A DNA stretch of 64,000 nucleotides from Ignelater luminosus (Eukaryota > Arthropoda > Insecta > Coleoptera > Elateridae): assembly GCA_011009095.1 (NCBI GenBank), contig VTPC01000800.1:1-64000 (forward strand), written 5' to 3'. Below the pieces are notes generated by a model that saw nothing but the letters and a program-made list of their open reading frames with translations, did no database searches and was not told the origin of the DNA. This document shows, in pieces, positions 51,001 through 63,000 of the stretch (positions are counted from its first letter, which is position 1; each line of letters begins with the position of its first letter). Position numbers and translations under genes: made by a program.

Positions 51001-54000
51001 ATTAATCAAATTCATATAACTCCAAATTTTTCTATAGATGCCTCAACCAAATTATAATAAAAGAAAAGAATGCATAACAAACCTGTTTGGCATTATCAAT
51101 TAATCTTCCATTAGCCACAAATTCATTATTCAGTGATTTAGCTCTATTCAGTTGGTCTTCAACACCTTTAGGATCTCCAGCAATAGGTTCATTAAGTACT
51201 TTAATAACTCTAGGTTCCACTTCTCTCAACCACTGTCTAGCCTTTTCAACTGCATCATTATAATCTCTTCGGCGCCCTCCAACACCCGATAGACGATCGG
51301 AAAGATTATTGGCACGATGTAAAAGATCTCTATATTGTTGGGTAACGAGTGATACTTCACTGCGAACTGGAGAGTCTTGCGATGACAATGGTTCAATGTG
51401 AGGTAGACGTGATGGAAGTGAAGTACGGAACTCATTGAGTACATTGAGATATTCCTACAAATATAATTATTGTTAACATACTTCTGATATATGTTTATTA
51501 TAATTATTACCTTTGACTCATCAAAGAATTTCTGAGCAGACATTGTGATAAATCTCAAATCAGCTTGATGAGCTATGACATCAGATACAAATTCCCTAGT
51601 ACTATCAGCACTAGAGTCAAGCCTTTGTAAATCACTTAAAGCACGTTCTTTATCTTCTAAAATACGTCTTGCTTTATTCAACCATGATGAGAAATTATGC
51701 AATTCTCCTTTGAGTTTAGATAGTTCATCTCTGGCAGCAAACAGTCTTCTCAGTAATCTGTCAGTACGATCTACAGATTTATCATAACGAATCTTCAAAT
51801 TACGTCCACTCTTCTCAAGAGCAGAAACTTCACTCTTTGATAAGACATCTCCACCAGTAAGAACAAGCTGCCTCACTTGATCACCACAATGAGACACTTG
51901 ACTTGCATGTTGATCTAAATCGTCTTTAACTTGTTTCATGGTATTGATTTGATTTCTCAATTCTTCTTCTACTTCACGTACAACATCTTGTGATGAAATT
52001 TTGTCTTCCACTTCACCAATCCATTTAAGTAATTTAGACAATGTTTCATCGCACAACTTGTATTTTTCTTCCACAGCTTGCTGCAATTTTAAATATTAAT
52101 TAGTAGTCGTTTAGATTAAAATAAATATAAGCTTCGCATACATTTCCATAACAGAATATTAGAAAAGTCTTACCTGAATTATAAATAAATCTAGCTTACC
52201 TATAATTCTACAGTAAATTTACTAGTCTATTTAAATAAATACTAACATATCAAAAAAGGGGTTTCAACATGGTGCTGAGATAATTTCTTTTATTGCACAT
52301 ATCAAATCATAAAGGTATCATTTATAATAATCAATGCTGACACTGTTTCTACGTTTTGATATGTGCAATTATCACGACATAGATCCATAGTGAACAACTA
52401 TAATCTAAACTTAATTCTAGGCGGTGCAGGCACACAGCAAAAAAAAGCTAAAAGACCCTAAACCTAAAAACACATGCATTCAAGCTCACACAAATATGAT
52501 TTGTTGGTTAGTACAACAAAAAAACACAGAGGGTAGTACATAAAATACATGTATCATGGTTTTTATACCTCAGAATGATAAGAAAAAAAATAAACCTGTG
52601 AACAAACGCAGAAAATTATTGAAACAACACACCTATTACCTAGAAAAAATTAAGTATCACATATAGTTAATTAAAATTTTGTCACTTTTTTAATGTTTGG
52701 TTTTTTCATATGTGAAATTTAGAAATGATAATTGATAATGCAACAAACAACATGCATAGTCAATGTGATGATATTGAAAAAGCTTGTAAGAAGTGATTGT
52801 GATGGTAATGTTTTCTCGAGGACAAAAAAAAGTGACAAAACAATATACAAATTCATACATTTAGAAATTCTCCAATATTAATTAAATTATCATTATTAAT
52901 AATTCTTGAAATTTGTTACAAATTACTTAAAATTATTAAAAGTGTGTTATTTTTTATTTGTTTATTAAATCAGTACATGATGAGGACAATGGAAAAGTTG
53001 ACTCTCGTTTGTTGTTAGAACAGCTTTTGGGATTGTTAATTAAGTTAATTAATTAAGTTCTGATAGTACTGAAAACATCCCAAAAACCATTGCTGTTGTT
53101 TTTTTTTAATTTTTTAAATAAGCAATTATTAAAGCCAATTTGCTAATTTAGCAGTTATGTGCAATCGGCTGTCTTTAATGCCAGTATCTGCACTCGAACA
53201 ATATGAGCGTATGTGTAGTACGACCACCACACAATTATGAAAAGCACTCCCAGGGGTATCAGCTGCAAAAAATTAAATTTGTTTTAAACACAAATCAAGC
53301 AAAGGCATATGGATACCCTAACTTCATTTTTAAACCATTACCACATGTGTATTGTGTGAGTTTTATTTTGTAGTATTGGTTGTTGCCCAGCGAGAAGATT
53401 TAGAATCTTTTTTAATTTTTAAATAAAGAAAATGTGCAAAACAAAGAATAAAATTGACATTCAAGCTTCTACTCCAATACTACAATGATTATGATGATTT
53501 ATGATTCCATTATCCATTTCAATCTTTAGTGGTATAACGACAGATTAATCGTATATCCAGAAAATGTCTTTTGATTGAATAATTTGTCTAATGGAAGTTA
53601 GTGAAATTATTGTATTTACTTAAAAATCGTGACAACTTTATATAGGCAGTAAATTGAATCTATTACGTATTTATGATTATTAGAAAATCTATCATTTCCT
53701 GCTTTTCTACAAGCAATTCTTTCCAGTCAATTGTGCATTATCAAATCAAGTGACTTACAAAAACACTGAGTGAGTACAATTTTTTTTAATTGGGCCTAAA
53801 AAACTTGGTAACCTTGTTATCAAAATAAAAGTTGCAGTTTAGTCATTATTAGGGATATTCAATGAATAAATCGATGTGTGACAATTGAGTCCAATTAATT
53901 AAAATCATAGCATTTGCAAGTTAAATATGTTGATGCATGTGTTGACACTTTATCTAACTCCCCTTCCCTAACCCCAACTTAATGGATCCTAATTGTAAAA

Positions 54001-57000
54001 TTTCTAAAGAGTGAAACTATTACAATTGGCTTAAATCAGCCACAATATACTGAATGCAAAAACTCAAAACAATCAATTATCGATTTATTGATTGTACGTG
54101 CTCATTGAATGCTTCTATTGAGTTTAATTTTAATACAACAACTGAATGCTACCGATTCACCTGCTACTAAGTATATCACTACTGTCTAATCCTAATTCTT
54201 TTCTGTCAACCCATAAGAAATTACCAATTTTAAGCTTTTGATGATTTATATTAAATTCTCAGAGTAAACTAAATCAATATCAAATACACTTTACAGATTT
54301 GGACTTGAAAAAAAATATTTCATACTAAGATTCATTGTTCACGTATAACAATTTTTATGAGCTGAAATGGATAATGAATAAAATAAAAAATGACAAAATG
54401 AATGATTTGGTTGCATGCTTTTTTAAGCAGCAAGTCAGGGCTAATAACATTTCAAGCACATCACCAAAAAGCAAAATATGTTAAAAGTTACCAAAAAAAA
54501 ATGTTAAGAAATTTTGAAGAAAAAAAGTTTACAAACATCTGGTAACTTTTACATAGATTAGCAAACAACTCCAATCATTAAACAATAATAGTAAATAAAA
54601 TCTATTCTTACCCGTTGTTCTGCAGGCATGATCAACCCCCTTTCGTGTGCTTTACTAAAATCAATCCATTTATTTTCATTTTTATCTTCGATTCTACCAC
54701 CAATAGGATCAACAAGTTTGTTCTCGATTGCTGTAAGTAATGGAACAACGGTTCCAGTTTCCGGATCTTTAATGACAGTACTAGATGGATCTATTAAATT
54801 ATCAGTAATTGCATCTGATAAAGTCAAACGTTTCCGGTCTATAATTGTGGTAGTTACAAAAGGATCATTAAAGCCTCCTGTTGTAGGATTGTAGATGCCG
54901 TAAATAATCGTTTCGATAAGAGTAAAACCTCGTCTCGGGGTTGTTAATAGACCATTGTCTAAGGCAGCTGATAATGTGTATAGTTTTGATGTTGAACTAT
55001 CAAGTACATTGCCTTTTTCTGCATCAACTAACCCCTTTCTAAAGCCTTCGGGAAGTTTGATCAGTTTCTTTTTATTGGCATCCTTAACAAGAGCTGTGTC
55101 AGGATCAATGTAACCACATGTTACTGATTCTTTTAATGTCAACAATTCGTTGGATTGTGGTTCAGTGAATTTTCCAGTATTAACATCTAGATGCCCTAAT
55201 TCGAGAGCTTGTACAAAAGTTAAAGGTTCTCTTAAATAAATTATAATATTCTGATCATAGGTTACTATTAATGATTTAACTTTTGTTATTTGTTGATCAA
55301 ATACAATTACTTTATTAATATTTAAGATACCTGACTTAACTGCATCATTTATAGATTTAAATTTGCCAGTTTGAGGATCTTTCGTAACTGCCAAATCAGG
55401 ATCGAGCAATTCAAACTTAATAGCATCTTCGAGAGGACATTCACGTGCTGTTTTAGATTCTCTCGATTTGGCTAGGTCAGGTACAGTTTTCTGAACAAAT
55501 TCTTCACTTAATGGCTTATCTACAGTAACAAGTAATCCCTGTTCCAAAGCTTTGTCAAAGTTATAAGTCTTTTTAGATTTAGAATCCAAAACTCTACCCT
55601 TTTCAATATCTATATTACCATCTTGAATTGCAAGTTTTAATGATTTAACTGAACCAGTTACAGGATCTTTAAAGACTGTTGTTTGTGGATCAATTAATCC
55701 GCTTTCTATTGCTTGTAATAAATCATAAAACTCACCAGATGAAGGATCTACAAATTTACCGCTATCGGGACGATATAAGTAATTTTCAACAGCTTCTTCG
55801 AGTGTTAATAATTTATGCGAAGTCACGATCAAGCCTCTTTGTTTGGCTTGTAATAAATTTAATGTTTTACCGTTTGATAAATTATAAACATTTAGCTCAT
55901 CATTTATTATATTTGATTCAATAGCTTCAGGCAATTTGACGTATTTATTAGTTTTCATATTTTTAACAAGCGATGTTAAAGGATTTACAAGTTCAGTAGT
56001 ACATGCCTCTCTTAAATTAAGTTTACGACTAGTAACAGGATGAATAAATACACCAATAGCTGCATCATAGAATTGCATTTCAATTGTTTCATACAAACCA
56101 AAATTACATGTTTCAACATCAATAATTAATCCTGAATTCAATGCTTCACTTAAGCTAATATTTGCATTAGTTTTAGGTTCTATAAATTTACCGTTACGTT
56201 TATCTATTATTCCAACCCTACATGTATCTGCTAGATTTAAAACTGTATCTTCTTTCTTATCGAAATAACAAGGTAACAATGGATTAATAACAAATTTACG
56301 TATAGACTCGTGTAAAGTGATTCTGCGTTCGGTAGATGGATCGAGAAGTTTACCTGATTTATCATCATATAAACCTTGATGTATGGCACGTTGCAAAGAT
56401 ATAGCGGCTTTATTATCAATTAAAATACCTAAATCTAAAGCTTGTTGTAATGTAAGTTCAACAGGTTCACCCTTAGAGAAATCTTTAACTTTACCCGTAT
56501 CACCATCAACATAATGATTATGTATTGCATCGACTAGAGTCAGTTTTTTCCACACGCCTGTTCTTGTATCCCTTACATGTACAGAATCGGGATCAATAAG
56601 ATTAATTTCTATTGCTTCAATGAGTGTTACATAATTTCCAGTTTGTGGATCCAAAAACAGATGTGAATCAGGATCGTAGATTTTAACAAGAGCTTCACAA
56701 AGTGAAATAGGTGTTCTAATTTCTACCAAAAGACCCCTTTCAAATGCTTCAGTAAAATCTAGTGGTTTATCTTTATCTTTAAGCACCATCACGCCCTGCT
56801 CTGTATCTATAATTCCACCGTCAACAGCTTGGTCAAAAGTATACACACCTTCATCTATTGTAACTAATGTTGATGTAGGATCTAAATAACCTCTACGAAT
56901 AGCTTTATCGGCTTTTAATTTTTGTTTATTTTTGGGATTAACAAACTTTCCAGTTACAGGATCATAAAAACCTTTATAAACAGCTTCGGGTAATGTAATT

Positions 57001-60000
57001 TGACTTTTATAAGGCACAATGATGCCACGATCTTGAGCTTCATATAAATTCATTTCGGAATTTGTTTGGGGATCGAGAACTTGACCTTTATCAGGATCTA
57101 TCAAATGCACTTTAATGGCATCATTCAAAGTGATTATGTCATTTGTTTTTGGATCTTTTACGGTAAGAACATCAGGATTTATAATATTATCATTGATAGC
57201 TTCAGTGAGTGTAATTGTTGCATTGTTAATTTCAAACTGGCCTGAAGTTGCATCATAAAGTTTTAAAGCTAATGTTTCTTGTAAAGACCACGGTAATATT
57301 GTACTTAAAATGTAACCTCTACTGTATGCTTTATCTAAAGTTAAAGTTGGACATGTTAAAATGCCCTGTTCGGTGTCTAACAAATTAGTCTCGGTGGCTT
57401 CTTTAATGCTAATAATTTTTTCATGTTGATCATCTTTAACTTTAGTCGTTACTGGATCTATTAATTTATAATCTATAGCTTGTTGCAAAGTAATTTCTTC
57501 TCCTGTCATTGGATTTAATATTAGTCCGCTTCTAGGAGAATAATAATTCATTAAAATAGCTTGTAAAAGATTAAATACGATAATTTTTGTTTCTATTAAA
57601 TTTCGTTCAAGAGCTATATCAAAAGTAATTAATTGACCGTTATTGGTGTCACGTAATTTACCACTTTCTGGTATCACTAATTGATTATTAATTGCAACAT
57701 CAAGTGGAACAAGAGCATTAGATTTTGTGTCTTTTACTTGGCTAATTTTATCATCAATTACGCGTCTTTTAATTGCTTCGTCAATTGGAATTAATTGTTT
57801 TGTTAAAGGATCTGTAATTTTCCCTGATTCAGGATCATATAAACCTTTATGTAAGACAGCTACTAAAGATATGGGTCTTCTTATTGTTAAAATATAACCT
57901 TCTTTAAATGCTGCTGGGAATGGTAATGTTTCTTGTGTGGCAGTGTTAATAACAAGACCACGATTAGGATCTACTACTTTTGTATCTACAGCATCGTAAT
58001 ATGGAACAATTTGCATATTTTTAGGGTCACGTATTGTAACTGATTTAGGATCAATTATGTTAGTACTAATAGCTTGAGCCAAGTTTAATGTGTTACCTGT
58101 ATTCGGATCACAGACTTCAGCAGTATCAGGATTGAAGCTATCAGACTCAACAATTTCTTCTAAAGTTAAAGAAGGATACTTCTCTTTAGGTTTATCTGCA
58201 ATGTTAATAATCCATCTGAGCTTAATAGCTTCAAAGAATGGAACCCGTTTCCCTGTCTTTCTATCTACCATGTGGCCAGTAGTCCTATCGATTAATGGAC
58301 GTTTTAAAGCTTCATGTAATGATACATATGTTGGTGGCTTTTTAGTTAAGTCTTTTACTAGTATATTATCAGGATCAAAGAGTTCTAAACCAAATATAAG
58401 ATCCTGGAATGTTATTCTCTCTGATGTTCGAGGATCAATGTAACAACGCATTTTCAGATCATAATAACCTAATTCGGCTAATCTTTGTGGAGTTAATTCC
58501 TTTGAAACGATTAAAGTATATCTTGGTTTTTCTTGTACAAGATTTACCAAATTTTTATTTACAACTTCAACAATGTCAAATGGAGTAATTTCATCTTGTT
58601 CTAGAGCATCTTGTACAGTATAAGGTAATTCATTGTCATTATAGATAATTCTACAGACCTTAGGTTCAACTTTCTTTTGAGCAATTGCATCTCCTATTGG
58701 GAGTTTTTCATATATTTCAGTCTGCATTTGTTCTTTGGAAGTGACAGTAGTCAATTTTGTTTTTTCTATTATTTCGGATATAAGATGTGCTTTTTGTCGA
58801 AGATTCACTAGATTTTTATTTACAATTTCAATGATATCATGTTGATTAATTTTCTCTTGCTCTAAAGCATCTTGTACAGTGTACGGTAATTCTTGATCAT
58901 TATATACAATCCTACACACCTTTGGTTCAATTTTATTCTGTGCAATTGCATCACCTACTGATAGTTTTTCATATTCCTCAGGTTTAATCTGTATATGTAC
59001 AATTTCCACAGGTTTCTTGAACTGTGTTTGATTATCAGAAGGAGTAGCAGTCAGTTTTATTTCTTCAACTACTGTAGTTAAGACGGATGTTTGTTGTATG
59101 AGATTTATTAGGTTTATATTTACAATTTCAATAACATCGAGGGGAGTAATTTCTCCTTGTTCTAAAGCATATTGTACGGTATATGGTAATTCATTGCCGT
59201 TACAAATAATTCTGCAAACTTTTGGATCAATTTTCTTTTGTGCAATTGCATTATCTAATGAAAGTCTTTCATATGGTTCAGGTTGTTTAAGTTGTATTTG
59301 ACCCTGTGAAACAGTAGTAATTTCAGTAACAGTACGTCTTTCTTCTGTAAGATTTATCAAATGTTTGTTTACAATTTCAACAACTTCAGATGGAACAATT
59401 ACGCCTTTTTCTAAACCAACCTGTACAGTGTACGGTAATTCATTATTGTTATAAACAATCTTACAAACTTTTGGTTCAATTTTCTTTTGTGCAATTGCAT
59501 CACTTAAAGGAAGTTTTTCAAACCCTTGAGGTTGCTTAAACTGCATTTGATCTTCCGAAGTTCTAGTAGTCAATTTCTTTTCTTCTACTATTTCAGTTAC
59601 GATAGTTGTCGTTTTGATTTCCTTATTTTCTTCTGTGGTAACTATTGGTTCAGGCCTTTCGTCACCCTTCTTTTTATCTTTCAGATTCTTAATAGCCTTA
59701 ACTGCGGCTGCACCTGCTAAAACAGGTGCAACAATAGGTGCAGCAAGTGTACCTACCACAGCAATAAGACCCATTTTAGCAGCTTTCTTCAAATCAACAG
59801 ACTTACCAGATTTTTCATCTTTAACTTTACCTGTTTTTGGATCAATTAAACCTTTTTCTACTGCCTGCTCAACTGTAATCGGTTTTTGAGCTTTAACATC
59901 ATAAACAATCGAGTTAGGATCAATTATCTCCCTTTCAAGAGCTTCCGTGAAAGTAAGTAGTTTTTCAGGAGCTTTTGGATCATGGAATTTATTAGATGTT

Positions 60001-63000
60001 TCATCGTATATTGTATCGAAAGCCTCTGCTATATTTAATTCACCTGTTTTAGCTGGCACAATAGCAACTTCATTATCAGAAATAGTCGGCTCAGTACTAA
60101 TAGGAACAGCTTCCAAGATTCCCTCTTTTAATGCATCGCTGATCATTATTTTCTTTCCCGACTGGGGATCGGTATATGTTCCAGCGTTCATGTCTACAAG
60201 ACCTTTATTAAGAGCATCAGAAAATGACATTTTAATATCTTTTAGTGTTGTAGTATTCTTAGTTTCTTTTTCATCAACAATTATACCCTTTTCTCGTGCT
60301 TCTTCAATCGTGTATGATTCGCCAGTATTAATATTTTTCACTTCATTTGTATTAACAAGTATATAACCAGACAAAAGTTCTATAGTCTTTGTTGTTACAG
60401 TATGTACAGACGTAACTGTTGCTGTTACAGTAGTTATGGGTTGAGTGCTAATATACAAAGCAGAGCTAGGCAATGGTTTTATAACTAACAAGCCAGTTTC
60501 AACAGCTTCTGTTATTGGAATGATTTCACCAGTCTTAGGAACCGTAAACGTTGCATTATCTTTATCAATTAATTTAGAATCTAATGCTTGACTAACTTCA
60601 ACACTATCAGAACTTGCTGGATATGGTAGCACCATGATAAAGTCATCTTTTATTGCAGTTTCGATGGGTCTTCGCTCATTTGTAATAGGATGTACAATTT
60701 CTTTATTTTCTAAATCAACCAAACCACGTTTGAGAGCTACTGGGAATGTCATGCCGGCAGGAGGAATTTTTTCTGGACCTTTTGGACTTTCTTTATCGAA
60801 AATTTTAACATTAACAGCAGTTTGCAAATCTACTTCTCCTCTGTCAGTTTTAACAAGGCCTAGATTTTCATCTAATGTTCCTGTTTCCAAAGCTTTTTCT
60901 AAAGTAACTTTTTGACCTGTTGATTCAGTTAATGTACTTAGCGGATCAACAATATCACAAATAATACCTTCACTTAATGTTAGATGCACACCTGTTTCAG
61001 GATGAACAACTTTGCTAGTGGTTGGTTCTATAAGACCTTGTTCAAATAATTCAGGGACAGAAAGACTATGATTCAAGGGCACAAGTAATTCATTTGTTCC
61101 ATTAGGATCTAGTACTCCACGGGATATTGCTTCATTTATAGTTAAAACATCGCCACGTTGGGGATCTACAATTTTACCTTGATCACCATCTAATTTTCTA
61201 CACTCTAATGCTTCTTGTAAATTCAAGGTCTCACCATCAGGTGATGTAAATGTATCTCGCTTTTCAAGGATTTCTGCAGTAGTTGGATCAATCATACCTT
61301 TTTGTACAGCATCCTTAGGTTTAACTATCTTCTTACGTAATTTTTGTAGTACAACTTTCTTAGCTTCACGATCAGGACTAACTGATTGTGCACGTCCTAT
61401 TGCAACCCTATATTTTGGTTCCATAGTTATTCGGCTACGTGTTTGTTCACCTGGTGATAAGACCTTCTCATCTTCATCTAAAGTTATAGTAATGGAAGAC
61501 TTAATGGGTGTTTTAGATGATGGTAGATCTTCTGTTTTTTGTATCATAGCTTCGAGAGTTTCTGGAGTAATAATTCCTGCTTGTACTGCTTCATGTGCTG
61601 TGTACGTTTTATTAGTCCTAGGATCAGTTATTGTAATTGCGCTGCTAACAATTTCAGATGTAGTTTCCACAGCTGTTTCTGGTACTCCTGAAGTACTAAC
61701 AAATGCTTGAGCTTCATACTTTTTAAATGTATCTTCATCTACTAATCCACGTTCATATGCCACCTCTATTGGCAATTGTTCTCCTGTTTTAGGATCAATT
61801 ATCATTGCTTTTTTAATAACCTTAACAACAGTCTCACCAGCTATGAGTGGAGCTCCTAATACCATTACAACGCCTAATTTTGCAGCATCAATTAAACTAA
61901 TTTTTCTACCAGAAATGTCTTTATAAGCACCAGTATCTTTATCGATAATATTCTTATGAATAGCTTCATCAATATTAATTTCTCTACCGGTTGAAGGATC
62001 TACCACTTTAACAGAAGATGGAGAAATCTTCTTATCTTTAACAGCTTGTAATAAATTTTGCGATTGATTACTCTCTGGGAAAATTACTAATGCAGTTGAA
62101 GGATCATAAATAACTCCCGAATCTACTTGAATAGGTTCAAGATAACTAAGTTCTTGTTCAGAAATCTTAACTTCTGTATAAGTTGGAGGATGCTTTTCAA
62201 CAACTTGTGATACTTCTACTTTAACTGGCTTGCCTGGTTGTTTTGTTATTTGTAACAGTCGTTGACTGCTATGCTCAGTTATTATTTTGTCTTCTAATAT
62301 GACCAAACCTTTATCTATGGCTTCTTTCATGGTGATACGTTTATTATTTAAATTATATTTACCTGTAATATCTAGAATATTCTTTTCTAGGCTTCGAATT
62401 AATGAAATTTTTCTTTGATTTAAAGGTTCTACAACTAAGGCAGAAGAAGGATTGATAATCTTTAATTTTATACATTCTTCAAAACTAACCAATCTGTCTG
62501 TACCTGGAATTATAAATAGTCCTGTTACTGGATCGAAAAATTTTTGATTTATTGCTTCCGCTAATGTCCAACCATCAGGTGGAAGTTCAAAAACTTGTTT
62601 CTCCATAGAGCCTAAACGTTCACCAGTTAGAAAATCACTAGTAGCTTGTTTTGAATCACGCTTGTCACTAACACGATATTCTGAATATTGAGTTGCTGTA
62701 ACAGAACCTTGATCAACTTCCATTGGTTCTTGTTCAAGTCGAACTAATTTAATTGTAGTTTTGCTTGGTGATGGAATTTTAGGATATGCCCCTGTTGGTG
62801 ATGTACTTTCTGTGTCTGGTGATATTCTACCTTCATTAAGTGCCTGAACGATTGAAATAACTTCATGCGTTTCTGGATCTGTAAATGTTTGACGTTGGTT
62901 ATCAATTAAACCTCTTTGTAAAGCCTCCGTGTATGTCATCTTACTATATACATATTGTTCACCAGATGTCGTTACAGTAACATAACGCTGAACCACTTTA

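Larger units (their letters stand above)
52082..54611. other. shot intron, 2.5 kb, holding a candidate terminal exon
   Basis: AT-rich intron between the plakin exon and the spectrin rod. It contains the candidate membrane-tail exon at 53155-53262, its possible poly(A) signals at 52953-52966 and a 15-bp inverted repeat at 52292-52306/52355-52369. The rest shows nothing. Confidence 0.6.

Noticed and set aside
52165..52215. Splice-like pair (TTATAG then GTAAGA) in the shot intron
   Set aside because: In the phase needed by the flanking exons it meets an in-frame stop at once.
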